The position numbers and the translations under genes are program-made. DNA of 64,000 bases from Verrucomicrobiota bacterium (GTDB taxonomy: Bacteria; Verrucomicrobiota; Verrucomicrobiia; Limisphaerales; JACPZS01), in the NCBI GenBank assembly GCA_016195385.1, contig JACPZS010000250.1, positions 1 to 64,000 of the forward strand, in the 5' to 3' direction. The notes below the pieces were generated by a model, which ran no database searches, was not told the DNA's origin, and saw only the letters and a list, made by a program, of their open reading frames with translations. Of the stretch, positions 1-8,740 are shown piece by piece. The first letter of the stretch is position 1. Each line of letters opens with the position of its first letter.

Positions 1-390
1 AGCAAGCGGGGGGGATAGAGGCGGCATGGCGTCCAGCCGGGAGGGAAAGGCGGATGGACGAAGATTCTGTTTCTTCAAGGTAGAGGGGAGCCGCAATCAG
101 GGCCGTTGAAATGATGCGTAACAATGAGTTCCGTTGAAACGAGTCCGCGGCAGTGTTGAGCACGATACGCGGTTCGGGTGAGCTGGGCCGGAAAAAAGTG
201 GAGCAGCCAAAAAGAAAGAGGGGAGTGCCGAGGAAAGGAGAAGCGGATTCGCGCCGGGGAAAGCCGGAATCAAAAGCTCGCAGAACCGTCCGTTATTGGC
301 GTATTTATTCTGCCTGTCATTCTGAATTCCAGGTTGATGGGAAATTCAAAACCTCACGTTTGCCCTGATTTTGTTGATGATTGTTCAAAG
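1..390. other. Stretch without a recognisable gene
   Basis: I see no protein I recognise on either strand. Short open frames exist but they have basic, low-complexity translations and part of one runs into the antisense of the neighbouring tRNA. It may be intergenic or decayed DNA, or the tail of something outside the window. Confidence 0.5.
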
Positions 391-479
391 TGGCGGAGAG
401 AGAGGGATTCGAACCCTCGGTAGTGTTTAGCTACGCACGCTTTCCAGGCGTGTGCCTTAAACCACTCAGCCATCTCTCC
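391..479 (-). tRNA. tRNA-Ser (anticodon GGA)
   Basis: Read on the minus strand this folds as a serine tRNA with a long variable arm. The acceptor stem is GGAGAGA pairing with TCTCTCC, discriminator G, and an encoded CCA end (391-393). The anticodon loop is CTGGAAA, giving anticodon GGA for UCC/UCU codons. The T-arm carries GGTTCGAATCC. The length of about 89 nt is normal for a class II tRNA. Confidence 0.95.
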
Positions 480-817
480 ACGCACTGTCGGCCGACACCA
501 CGCGGACGCGCTGCGTCAAGTCGGGAGGGTTCTTCGCACGCCTGCCAGATGAGGGCAAGCTCATTCGAGAGTCACTCGCCCCGACGCTCTCCAAGGCCAT
601 ACTCCGCGTGATTCTGCTGAAAATTGTCGGCTGCCAATCGTGCCGCCTGTGCTGACGGCAAGTGCTTTCTCAAAGTGACGGGGTGAAATCCGCGGCGAAG
701 CCGCTCAATTATCGAGTGCCAACCCGAGGCGACGAATGAGTTGGATGAGCTTGATTGCATCGCGCACGGACTTGTTGGTTCTCACTTATTGAAATCGCTC
801 GGAGACGATCTTCCCAG
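480..817. other. Stretch without a recognisable gene
   Basis: Nothing convincing is coded here. On the minus strand a 26-codon frame starting with GTG near 755 (MRTNKSVRDAIKLIQLI...) looks faintly protein-like but is too short to call. The rest is probably intergenic DNA downstream of the frameshifted gene to its right. Confidence 0.4.
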
Positions 818-1254
818 CTACACAGACTTCACTGAATTTGCCTCGGCCAACTTCGCCTCGGCCAGTCTGGCCTCGGCCATGGCTTTTTTGCTTTCGACGA
901 AATAGTAGATGAGATAGGCCAGTCCGATGCCGAGCGGGATCACGCCATGGGAGGCGCGCGAATCTTCGTTGACGTAGAGCGCGATGAAAATGCCGGCTCC
1001 AATGAAGAACCAGACCAGCCCGTTCAGCAGGTAATTGGCGTGCTTTTTGGGACGACTCCCGCATCCCTCAAAATACTCCGCTGGCAGCGGCGGCAACTCC
1101 ATGCCTTTGTCGATGGCGGCAAGCCGCTCCTTGTGATGCAGTTCGACAATTTTGCGGCGCTTGAAGAAATCGAGGAAGAGCCGATGATGGGAATCGACAC
1201 GCCAAGGGCGATGGCGAGGATGGGGATCAACAATGCGAGGGTGGGTGTGTTCAT
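818..1254 (-). pseudogene. Small membrane protein (DUF6249-like), frameshifted
   Basis: An N-terminal hydrophobic helix (MNTPTLALLIPILAIALG) is read from ATG at 1254. The rest, including FFKRRKIVELHHKERLAAI, a MELPPLP segment, two further hydrophobic helices and an Ala/Glu repeat tail, is read in another frame. The two halves join near position 1178, where one base seems to be missing. Proteins of this build (short helix, basic KERLAAI segment, PPLP, two helices) are, from memory, often coded beside ECF sigma and anti-sigma genes. An anti-sigma-like gene lies close by, in the opposite direction. The gene is either a recent pseudogene or carries a one-base assembly error. Family name is tentative. 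Confidence 0.6.
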
Positions 1255-1450
1255 ATTTGTGCTTTCTATGTCGGTTAGTTTTCTTTTGTCGTTCTTTGGG
1301 ACTCTTGATTTTCGGTATTTGTTTCAATGATCTGATTCAGTGCCCGCTTTTTGCGAAGGGGCCAGATTCCAACCTTGCGACTCTGGTCCTCGAACAAATG
1401 TTTCAAAGGTTGAAGGTGGGAACTAGTCTGGAGCGGATCCGCGAATCGAC

Positions 1451-1489
1451 TCTCCATGAATCTCGTAGCAGCCGACGTGAGGAGGCTCA
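1451..1489. repeat. Possible dispersed intergenic repeat
   Basis: The segment holding GCAGCCGACGTGAGGAGGCT reads as SSRREEAH in one frame. I recall this short sequence as recurring between genes in Verrucomicrobiota genomes. It occurs once here, so the repeat status cannot be shown from this window. It sits just before the truncated anti-sigma-like gene. Confidence 0.3.
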
Positions 1490-1533
1490 TTCTCGATCAT
1501 GGAAGACAGTCAGAGTCTCCTTAGCGTCAGGCG

Positions 1534-2094
1534 TTGGCGACACACCTCGCCGCCTGCGCCGCCTGCCGCGGTTTCGCCCGCGAACTCCGCCAGCTTGACA
1601 CTGCCCTGGCTGCGAGCTGCCGTCGTCCCGGGCTGTCTGCAGACTTTAGAACGCGGATGCTGCAGCGCGTGGACGTCGAACTGGCCCAAAACACTGCCGG
1701 GCAATTGCAGCAGAAGCGGCAGGCCATCGAATCCGAATACCAGCGTTTGACCGCCGGGCTTGTCCTACAAGTTTCCCGCGCCAACTTCACGGTGATCCTT
1801 GATGCGCTTGGCGGTGTCAGACTCGCCTTGTTCCTCGCGTTCAGTTGGCGTGTGTTCGCGAAACTGATACCGACCTCGCTGATTACTTTGCCAGTACCGC
1901 TCGCGCAAAATTCTTCGCTGCTTACCGTGTGGATTACCAGCGCGGCCTGTGTCGTCGTCGGCTTGGGCTTTGACTTTCCAAGAACCGTGCGGATCTTTTC
2001 CGAAATTATTCTGAAGCGGGACCGAATCATCGCTTTCGAGGCGGCATGGTTCGCTGTCGCGTGGACAATCCGTTCACTCCGGCCAAATTTTTGA
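1534..2094 (+). CDS. Truncated anti-sigma-factor-like membrane protein
   Basis: The start of the frame (THLAACAACRGFARELRQLD) matches the second half of a zinc-finger anti-sigma domain, with the CxxC pair preceded by a His. A later part, roughly residues 85-160, holds two or three hydrophobic stretches. The normal beginning of the domain (first His and upstream residues) is missing because an in-frame TAG lies at 1522-1524, only four codons before the TTG start. The gene is therefore probably 5'-truncated or frameshifted. No sigma factor is visible nearby. It lies divergent from the frameshifted small membrane protein, with which such genes are often grouped. Confidence 0.45.
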   Translation: MATHLAACAACRGFARELRQLDTALAASCRRPGLSADFRTRMLQRVDVELAQNTAGQLQQKRQAIESEYQRLTAGLVLQVSRANFTVILDALGGVRLALFLAFSWRVFAKLIPTSLITLPVPLAQNSSLLTVWITSAACVVVGLGFDFPRTVRIFSEIILKRDRIIAFEAAWFAVAWTIRSLRPNF

Positions 2095-3228
2095 ATCTTG
2101 GCGGATGTGCCAGCGTTGATAGTTTCCGCCGGGCAATTTAATCTCCGCCGTGGCCCAAAATCCTTCCGGCGTCAGTTGTATGCGAGGCCTGGCAATCAAG
2201 CGTCGGCAATGAAGATCATTCAGTCCAAGCTCCTTCAGTGAAACCGAATAGCGCGCATGCTTTTCGTGAAAACTTCGTTCGACGTAATAAATCTCGTGCA
2301 GCAGATCACGCACGGGCATTGCCGGGTCGGGAGCGAACTTTGCCTTGCCCGGCGACCCGGTCGCGAACTGCACAAAACCCCAGCGCTCGGGCCGGTGCAT
2401 ATCGACGATGCCCGTGGGCGACCAAACCCAATTGTCTTCTTTCAAGCCCGGCAACTTGCGATACTTGCCATCCACGATTTCATGCCGCCATTCAACGCGC
2501 GAAAAATCCACCCGCCACTGGTCGCCATTTTTCGGCGGCGCGGCGCGATGGGCGTATTCGGCGAGTGCCTTCCACGGAAACGCGATTTCCACCGACCAGC
2601 CCGCATCACGGTCCGTCGGGTCGTTCAATGTCCCACGCACCTGCACAGCCGTTTTCAGCCCGGCGATATTCCATTCGTCGCGCGCTTTGCCGCCGTCCTT
2701 GTACGGAAGGTTCAGGAATAGATCCCAGCCGGTGTTCAGCGCGTTCATCTCGAATTCGTAATACTCGTGATTGTCGCCGTTCGGATCGATGAAGACCTCG
2801 AAATCGTTGTCCTGAAAAATCACCGCGTCGCGGTTCGTAATCGTGCCCCACACGTGCGGCTCCTCAAGTTCGGCGGCCACGTAAAAATAGTCGTCATCCC
2901 AAAGCATTTTCGCGCGTGTGTGCAACCGGGGATGCGGCTTACGATCACCTTCGATGTCTTGAAAAAACTTCGTCCACGGCGCGACGGCCCACGCGGCCTC
3001 GTCGAGCTTGCCATCGATTTGAACCGGGCTGCTCGCGCGGTAGCACACGTAATCCTTTGGCCGAAAATGTTTCATTTTCGACCAGTCTTCGGCAGAACTG
3101 GCGTGCAAGTCGGCGGTGAGGCAAAATCCAATCGTAACGCACAAAGTGACGCGGGCGAACGCGGCATCGACTCGCCAACGCCGAAACCGCTTGGTCGGGG
3201 AATCAAAAAGGGAACTCACGATTCTCAT
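2074..3228 (-). CDS. Secreted carbohydrate-binding family 9-like protein
   Basis: The protein has 384 residues with an N-terminal signal-like segment ending near residue 45 (CVTIGFCLTADLHA). The core from about 60 to 250 is a CBM9-like fold: VQIDGKLDEAAW, then KMLWDDDYFYVAAELEEP, then DNDFEVFIDPNGDNHEYYEFEMNA, then GWSVEIAFPWKAL, all typical landmarks. Such proteins bind or once bound sugars at the cell surface or periplasm. No catalytic domain is attached. The C-terminal 100 residues are not recognised. The stop lies inside the end of the convergent anti-sigma-like frame. It appears monocistronic. Confidence 0.85.
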   Translation of the reverse strand: MRIVSSLFDSPTKRFRRWRVDAAFARVTLCVTIGFCLTADLHASSAEDWSKMKHFRPKDYVCYRASSPVQIDGKLDEAAWAVAPWTKFFQDIEGDRKPHPRLHTRAKMLWDDDYFYVAAELEEPHVWGTITNRDAVIFQDNDFEVFIDPNGDNHEYYEFEMNALNTGWDLFLNLPYKDGGKARDEWNIAGLKTAVQVRGTLNDPTDRDAGWSVEIAFPWKALAEYAHRAAPPKNGDQWRVDFSRVEWRHEIVDGKYRKLPGLKEDNWVWSPTGIVDMHRPERWGFVQFATGSPGKAKFAPDPAMPVRDLLHEIYYVERSFHEKHARYSVSLKELGLNDLHCRRLIARPRIQLTPEGFWATAEIKLPGGNYQRWHIRQDSKIWPE

Positions 3229-3311
3229 TTCACCTCTCTTCGGGACTGATGTTCAAGTTGCTCATCCATCGCGTTCATGAATTCGTCCGACGGCCGTTCC
3301 TGAGCGCAAAC

Positions 3312-3896
3312 CTATTTGTCCGCATTCGCGGGGAACCTACCGCGGTAAACGAAATCGCGTTTCGCTCCCGCCTTCACGTGACATTCCGCGCACGAAGCCG
3401 ATTCTTGCGGCGGCGTGAGGTGGCTGCCATCGGCGCGGTATTCCACATATTCCCACTCGCCGGTGCGATTTTCGCCGTAGGCTTCACCGAAATTTTTCTC
3501 GCGTCGCATGACGTGCAATCCGAGGACTTTGTCCTTGCGCAGATTGCCCCGTTCATCGAGCAACGGCTTGCCTTGCGCGTCCGAGAGTGTGCTTGCGGTT
3601 TCCATTACGATGACGGAGCCGTTGGGATAGGGCAGTTGTGACGAATTGGTGATGGCGGCAACCAGGCCGTTGCCATAGACCGTCACGACTTTCTGCTCCT
3701 TCTCCTTGTTCACAGTCCGGAGCACTTGGAATTTTTCCTGATAATGCTTCGGGAAACCGACGCGGTCTTTCGTCGGGGCAGGAGGCGTCGATTTTTCCGG
3801 TTCGGCTCCGCGGAGAAGAAGCGGGCTGGCCAGCCAGAAGCAGCACGCAGTCAGCGCGATGATTCTAAGTCGGGCGGGAATAGGATTTGATTTCAT
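3312..3896 (-). CDS. Cytochrome P460 family protein
   Basis: This is a 194-residue exported protein with signal peptide residues 1-30. It shows the P460-type layout: a FPKHYQEKFQVLRTVNKEKE start, YGNGLVAAI and PNGSVIVMET in the middle, and a heme c site CAECH at 169-173 followed by AGAKRDFVYRG. Members of the family bind a cross-linked heme and act on hydroxylamine or nitrogen oxides, but many are of unknown function. ATG 3896 is chosen because it begins the signal peptide; the longer open frame upstream only overlaps the divergent prepilin-like gene. A nitrite reductase operon exists 52 kb away, so a role in nitrogen oxide handling is possible but not shown. Confidence 0.85.
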   Translation of the reverse strand: MKSNPIPARLRIIALTACCFWLASPLLLRGAEPEKSTPPAPTKDRVGFPKHYQEKFQVLRTVNKEKEQKVVTVYGNGLVAAITNSSQLPYPNGSVIVMETASTLSDAQGKPLLDERGNLRKDKVLGLHVMRREKNFGEAYGENRTGEWEYVEYRADGSHLTPPQESASCAECHVKAGAKRDFVYRGRFPANADK

Positions 3897-4067
3897 GCGT
3901 TGTTCAGTGTCGTGCGAATGTAGTGACGCACATGTTAGCGTCAAGCGGGTAGCACTAGCTAACACTGCGAACGTTTGCACCCCAGGCAATGGAAAATTCA
4001 CTTTGCGGATCGCGACAAACTCAATTATGAGCCGGAACACCTCGATTGTTACCGGCGCGAAGCGTAG

Positions 4068-4907
4068 TTGATTTTGCGGAACGCCGGGTCGATATATGTG
4101 CCCGTGCATCACGACCAGCCAGCGCGGCCTTCCGTTCGCCGCTCGTTTTCGAATCACGAAGCTGGCTTTACGCTCATCGAGCTGCTCGTGGTCATCGCCA
4201 TCATCGCCATCATCGCCAGCCTGCTGCTGCCCGCGCTCGCCCGCAGCAAGGCGACGGCGAAAACCGCCGCGTGCAAAAACAACCTGCGCCAATTGGGCCT
4301 CGCGTTGAATCTTTACGTTCACGATTTTGCCTTTTATCCCCCGCACATCGTCGGCCAGCAGAGCGCGGACACTTTCAAGGAGCGCGTGCAATTCGTCTGG
4401 GCGGATTTGTTGCTGCCGTTTGCCGCCAGCAACCGGAACGTGTATTTCTGCCCCGCCAACTCGCCGATCTTCAAGTGGACTAACTCGCCGGTTGACGTGC
4501 TCACGAATGGTTTCAGTTACGGTTACAACGAATCGGGTGGCGGTGTGCTGACCGGCTACACGCGCAGTCTGGGCCTGGGGTGGGGGCAAAACATCGACGA
4601 TCACTTCGTCGCGATGCGGGAATCGGCGGTGCTAAATCCCAGTGACATGATCGCGCTCGGCGACACGACTTCGGATTTTTACTGGGACATCGGTTTGACG
4701 CCACAATTTAGCTTTCCGCGAATCTGGCCCGGCGTCCGTCATCCTGGTGTCGCCGACACAACCAGCGGCGGCGCGAACATCACCTTTTGCGATGGCCACG
4801 TGGAGTATTTGAAGCAAAAGGCGCTCGTGGACGAAAATGAAACGATGCGCCGGCGTTGGAATAACGATCACGAGCCGCACAAAGAATCGTGGCGTTACCC
4901 GTTTTAG
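4068..4907 (+). CDS. Prepilin-type N-terminal domain protein (type II secretion/pseudopilin-like)
   Basis: The class III signal [15 protein letters not shown] starts at residue 33, with the cleavage Gly33 and the conserved Glu38. The following hydrophobic helix and [14 protein letters not shown] are typical of the stand-alone pseudopilin-like proteins that are abundant in Verrucomicrobiota and Planctomycetota. Near the C-terminus, [12 protein letters not shown] is the usual DGHVE signature. The N-terminus is uncertain: TTG at 4068 gives a 32-residue leader, GTG at 4098 or 4104 a shorter one. No secretion ATPase or peptidase gene is near. Function beyond surface or periplasmic anchoring is unknown. 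Confidence 0.88.
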   Translation: MILRNAGSIYVPVHHDQPARPSVRRSFSNHEAGFTLIELLVVIAIIAIIASLLLPALARSKATAKTAACKNNLRQLGLALNLYVHDFAFYPPHIVGQQSADTFKERVQFVWADLLLPFAASNRNVYFCPANSPIFKWTNSPVDVLTNGFSYGYNESGGGVLTGYTRSLGLGWGQNIDDHFVAMRESAVLNPSDMIALGDTTSDFYWDIGLTPQFSFPRIWPGVRHPGVADTTSGGANITFCDGHVEYLKQKALVDENETMRRRWNNDHEPHKESWRYPF

Positions 4908-5082
4908 CAGCGCGCTTCACTCGGAGGGCCGCAGTGACGCGCTTTGCGGACGGTGTGAGGGCGCCGCACAACTTGACGTTGTGTTCTAAAGTATTTCCCT
5001 TCACGGGCGATATTCGCTATAGCTACAACCCAACCGAAAGGGCTTGGGTTCGACGGAGCAACTCGGTCAACCGATTCGACAC

Positions 5083-6504
5083 ATGGCTAGAGAAATTTTG
5101 AGCACTCACCAAAAGGCGTTGGCGATCAATCTCGATCCCGCCAAGTACGGCACGTTCGCGGAAATCGGCGCCGGTCAGGAAGTCGCGCGCTGGTTTTTCC
5201 GCGTGGGCGGCGCGGCGGGCACGATCGCCAAGGCGATGTCCGCGTACGACATGACGTTCAGCGACGCGATTTATGGGCCGGCCGAGCGTTACGTCAGCCG
5301 GCAACGGCTGAACACGATGCTCGAACACGAGTTCCGCTTGCTCGTCGAACGCCTCGACGCCAAGCGCGGGGCGCAAACCAAATTTTTTGCCTTCGCCAAC
5401 ACCGTTGCCGCCAAGAGCTACTCACGGCGGGACGACGCGCATGGCTGGCTCGGCGTTCGTTTTCAAACGGAGCCACAGCAGGAACCGTCGCAAATCATCG
5501 TCCACGTTCGCTTGCTCGAAAAAGAAAACCTCCAGGAGCAGGAGGCGCTGGGAATTTTTGGAGTGAACCTCGTCCACGGCGCGCTCTACTTCCACGCGGA
5601 AGCGGAAACGCTCGTCGAATCGCTCGTGGACAATTTGACGACGGACCGCATCGAAGTGGACATGATCCATTTCTCCGGCCCGGCGTTTGCGAAAATCGAC
5701 AATCGCTTGATGAGCTTGAAACTCGTGCAGCACGGCCTGACGAACGCGGCCATGTTCACTGCGAAAGGCGAGAACGTCCAGCCCGCCGACGCGCTCTACA
5801 AGAAAGCGATTTTGATCGAGCGAGGCAGTTTCCGCCCCGTCACCAAAGTCACGCTCGACATGCTCAATTGCGCGGCCGGCATGTTCGTGCAGGAACCGAA
5901 GGTGCAAGGCGAGGACGTGTTGGTGCTCATGGAAATGACGATGAAGAATCTCACCACCGAGGCCGGCATCGATCACAAGGACTTCCTCGAACGCGTGGAC
6001 ATTCTCGGCGCGATGGGCAAGACGGTTTTGATTTCCAACTACGGCGAGTATCATCGCCTCGCGGCGTTCCTTTTCCGCCACACGAAGAAAATGATCGGCA
6101 TCGTGATGGGCGTGCCGACGTTGCGCGAAATTTTCGACGAGAAATACTACGCCGATCTCGATGGCGGCATTCTCGAATCCTTTGGACGCCTGTTCAAAAA
6201 CGACCTCAAGCTCTACGTCTATCCGCTCAAAGAGCAGAAGGCCGACGCGCTGATTACCGCCGGCAACCTGCGCGTGGCGCCGCACCTCCGGCACCTCTAC
6301 GCCTATCTGGTGGAAAATCGCTTAATCGAAAGTTTGCGGGACTTCGACGAACGCTGCCTGCACATTTTTTCACGCACGGTCCTCGCCAACATCAAAAGCG
6401 GCGACCCAAGCTGGGAAGAAATGGTGCCGCAGCAAGTAGCCGCGATGATCAAGGAGCGCAAGCTTTTTGGCTACCAGGGGCCGTCGATTCGTTTGGTCGC
6501 CTAA
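5083..6504 (+). CDS. Large conserved protein of unknown function
   Basis: A 473-residue soluble protein from ATG 5083; an earlier in-frame TTG at 5044 would add 13 unlikely residues. It lacks a signal peptide or membrane helices. Conserved-looking blocks include KYGTFAEIGAGQEVARWFFR near the N-terminus, then GAAGTIAKAMSAYDM, DAIYG and RYVSRQRL, and later GKTVLISNYGEYHRLAAFL. I recall similar proteins in diverse bacteria without an established role, so I give no function. The FAEIGAGQEV block resembles a nucleotide-binding loop only superficially. It stands alone, with 124 bases before the next gene. Confidence 0.85.
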   Translation: MAREILSTHQKALAINLDPAKYGTFAEIGAGQEVARWFFRVGGAAGTIAKAMSAYDMTFSDAIYGPAERYVSRQRLNTMLEHEFRLLVERLDAKRGAQTKFFAFANTVAAKSYSRRDDAHGWLGVRFQTEPQQEPSQIIVHVRLLEKENLQEQEALGIFGVNLVHGALYFHAEAETLVESLVDNLTTDRIEVDMIHFSGPAFAKIDNRLMSLKLVQHGLTNAAMFTAKGENVQPADALYKKAILIERGSFRPVTKVTLDMLNCAAGMFVQEPKVQGEDVLVLMEMTMKNLTTEAGIDHKDFLERVDILGAMGKTVLISNYGEYHRLAAFLFRHTKKMIGIVMGVPTLREIFDEKYYADLDGGILESFGRLFKNDLKLYVYPLKEQKADALITAGNLRVAPHLRHLYAYLVENRLIESLRDFDERCLHIFSRTVLANIKSGDPSWEEMVPQQVAAMIKERKLFGYQGPSIRLVA

Positions 6505-6628
6505 GCGCTGAAACCGTTCCCGATTGCCTCGCGTCAAGTGTGGCTTTTTTCCAGGCTGCTCGTTTTTGAAAACCGGTGGCGATTTTCTTTCTGGTGAAAA
6601 TCGCAAAACGAGTTCAAATCAGTGAATC

Positions 6629-7426
6629 ATGTTCACTTCGCTCTGCACCAAAACGCGCCAACGCCCTTCTGCCTTCAAATGGCTTGTCGTAACAGCCGCC
6701 TGCCTTGCGCTGGCAGGCTGCGTCAATCCGGAGTCAGACAAACACGCCACTCCTGCTCCATCAACCGCTGCCCCGGAGGCAGTTCACGCGCAAGCCACGC
6801 CAACGCCAAGCCCGAGCGCAGCGCCTGCAAGCGCGGTGTCGGAGCCGCAAGCTTGGCAATCGCTCTTCGACGGCAAAACGCTGGCCGGTTGGCGCGAAAC
6901 TCAATTCGCCGGTCACGGTGGCGCTCATGTGGAAAACGGCAACTTGGTCGTGGATGCCGGTGGCGGACTGAGCGGCGTCAACTACACCAACACGTTTCCC
7001 AAGATTAACTACGAGTTCGTGCTCGAAGCGAAACGCGTCGAAGGCTCCGATTTTTTCTGCGGCATCACGTTTCCCGTCGGCGACACCTTTGCTTCGTTCA
7101 TCGTGGGTGGCTGGGGCTGTTGCATCGTCGGCGTGTCGAGCGTCAATGGCGAGGATGCGTCGCAAAACGAAACGAGTTCGACGATGGCATTTGAAAAAGG
7201 TCGCTGGTACCGAATTCGTTTGCGCGTGATGGCGGCGAAAATCGAAGCGTGGATCGATGACAAGCAAGTCGTGGATCTGGAAACTACTGACAAACGAATC
7301 TCCCTTCGCTACGGTGAAATCGAACTTTCCAAACCCTTCGGACTCGCGACCTGGGTCACCACGGCCGCGTGGCGCGACATCCGCCTGCGCCAGCTCGAGC
7401 CGAAAGCCGGGACTGTCGGAAAATAG
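6629..7426 (+). CDS. DUF1080 (3-keto-disaccharide hydrolase domain) lipoprotein
   Basis: The 265-residue product has a lipoprotein signal with lipobox LALAGC (Cys31), then a Pro/Ala/Thr-rich linker to about residue 72. The domain begins WQSLFDGKTLAGW, the hallmark of DUF1080, and continues with NYEFVLEAKR, EKGRWYRIRLRV and KIEAWIDDKQVVDLETTD to an RDIRLRQL end. DUF1080 domains have a lectin-like fold; some cleave 3-keto-glycosides. Location is probably the outer membrane. The next gene starts four bases after its stop, which suggests cotranscription. Confidence 0.88.
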   Translation: MFTSLCTKTRQRPSAFKWLVVTAACLALAGCVNPESDKHATPAPSTAAPEAVHAQATPTPSPSAAPASAVSEPQAWQSLFDGKTLAGWRETQFAGHGGAHVENGNLVVDAGGGLSGVNYTNTFPKINYEFVLEAKRVEGSDFFCGITFPVGDTFASFIVGGWGCCIVGVSSVNGEDASQNETSSTMAFEKGRWYRIRLRVMAAKIEAWIDDKQVVDLETTDKRISLRYGEIELSKPFGLATWVTTAAWRDIRLRQLEPKAGTVGK

Positions 7427-7430
7427 CCGC

Positions 7431-7799
7431 ATGAAAACCGTCGCCATCATCGGCGCATCAAATGATCGCAGCAAGTTTGGCAATCAAGCCGTGCGCGCCT
7501 TTCGCCGCCAGGGCTACAAAGTGTTTCCGGTTAACCCACATGAAACTGAAATCGAAGGCCTGCCGGTCTGGCGGAGCATCCTCGATGTGCCCGAGCGACC
7601 GCACTTGATCAGCATTTATCTTCCGCCACCGGTGACGCTTCAAGTGCTGCCTGACATCGCGGCGCGCGGCTGCGACGAGTTGTGGTTGAATCCCGGCACG
7701 GAATCCGCCGAAGTGCTCGCGGAAGCGGAACGGCTTGGGCTTAACGTGATTCAAGCCTGTAGCATTGCGGGCGTGGGCGAAACACCGGGCGCGCTGTGA
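7431..7799 (+). CDS. CoA-binding domain protein
   Basis: A compact 122-residue Rossmann-type protein. MKTVAIIGASNDRSKFGN is the nucleotide loop, VFPVNPHETEIEGLPVW and LISIYLPPPVTL are the conserved middle, and the end reads LNVIQACSIAG. This is the stand-alone CoA-binding family related to the first domain of succinyl-CoA synthetase alpha. Substrate is unknown. ATG 7431 is only four bases after the upstream stop, so the two genes are likely one transcript. Confidence 0.9.
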   Translation: MKTVAIIGASNDRSKFGNQAVRAFRRQGYKVFPVNPHETEIEGLPVWRSILDVPERPHLISIYLPPPVTLQVLPDIAARGCDELWLNPGTESAEVLAEAERLGLNVIQACSIAGVGETPGAL

Positions 7800-7854
7800 A
7801 CGACTCAAATTCCGGGGTCTGCCACGCACGCGCGAGCAAATTAGTCATGTCACG

Positions 7855-8607
7855 GTGAAAACTTCTTCCGGGCATATTTCAATTGCGGATTGGGCGGTCG
7901 CGCCACAAGAGCTTACTCTAGCCAAGGGCGAAGTGCATGTCTGGCGGGCGTTCATAGATCAATTCGCGGCGTTCACCGACGAATTCGCGATGGCGCTGAA
8001 CGACGAGGAGCAAGACGCGGCCCGGCGGTTTCGGTTTGAGCGCGACCGGAATTCCTACACGATCACACGCGCGCTGTTGCGGAAAATTTTGAGCCGCTAT
8101 CTCGCATGCGATCCGGGCCGCCTTATTTTCGACTACAGCGAGCGCGGAAAACCATCGGTGAGCGGGATGCCATTGCATTTCAACGTGTCGCACTCCAGGG
8201 GCGTCGCACTGTTTGCGATCACCCGGGATTGCGAAGTAGGCGTCGATCTGGAGCAGGTTCGCGCGATGGATGATTTGCTGGACATTGCGCGGAATTTTTT
8301 TTCCACCCATGAACAATCGATGCTCGCGAGCCTGCCGAAAGAGCGCCAGACGGAGGCCTTTTTCAACTGCTGGACGCGCAAAGAGGCATACGTGAAAGCG
8401 ACCGGCGCGGGCATCACCGAGGCACTGGACCGGTTCGCGGTGACGCTCGCGCCGGGCGAGGCCGCGCGCTTTGTCAACGTCAGCGATGATCCCGAAATCA
8501 CCGCGCGCTGGCGTTTGAGTTCGTTTGTTCCGGCGGCGGGATTCATCGGCGCGCTGGCATGGCAGGGGCCACCACTGGCGCAGCGCTTTTGGGATTGTGG
8601 CGGGTGA
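7855..8607 (+). CDS. 4'-phosphopantetheinyl transferase (Sfp type)
   Basis: The protein transfers phosphopantetheine from CoA to carrier domains. Signatures are FNVSHSRGVALFAI, the Mg-binding VGVDLE at 128-133 and WTRKEAYVKATGAG at 173-186, numbered from GTG 7855. About 250 residues is normal for the Sfp group rather than the short AcpS group. The start is inferred: an earlier frame opening at 7765 would overlap the upstream gene by 35 bases and add unrelated residues. The two peptide synthetases 12 kb downstream carry three carrier domains that need this activity, so it is a plausible partner. Confidence 0.92.
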   Translation: MKTSSGHISIADWAVAPQELTLAKGEVHVWRAFIDQFAAFTDEFAMALNDEEQDAARRFRFERDRNSYTITRALLRKILSRYLACDPGRLIFDYSERGKPSVSGMPLHFNVSHSRGVALFAITRDCEVGVDLEQVRAMDDLLDIARNFFSTHEQSMLASLPKERQTEAFFNCWTRKEAYVKATGAGITEALDRFAVTLAPGEAARFVNVSDDPEITARWRLSSFVPAAGFIGALAWQGPPLAQRFWDCGG

Positions 8608-8610
8608 CGC

Positions 8611-8626
8611 CGCCTGGCCGCAGGCG
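8611..8626 (+). terminator. Short GC hairpin after the PPTase gene
   Basis: A perfect six-base stem CGCCTG/CAGGCG with a GCCG loop starts four bases after the stop codon. There is no T-run after it, so it could be a weak terminator or only a stabilising 3' hairpin. Confidence 0.3.
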
Positions 8627-8740
8627 AGCCAGCAGTTCTGGCATGGATCGAAAACACGCCCTCGACACTGTCGAGACGATTGTCCGGCGCAAATTTTCTG
8701 CGTGCATCATCGTGACGATTGTGTGACAAGTTTCCGCGTT

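Noticed and set aside
178-423. Frame ending CSKWRRERDSNPR
   Set aside because: Its end is the antisense of the tRNA-Ser T-arm, a common false frame; the same applies to 44700-44906 opposite tRNA-Val.
3897-4604. Upstream extension of the cytochrome P460 frame to 430 residues
   Set aside because: It overlaps the prepilin-like gene in antisense and the P460 protein has its own signal peptide at 3896.
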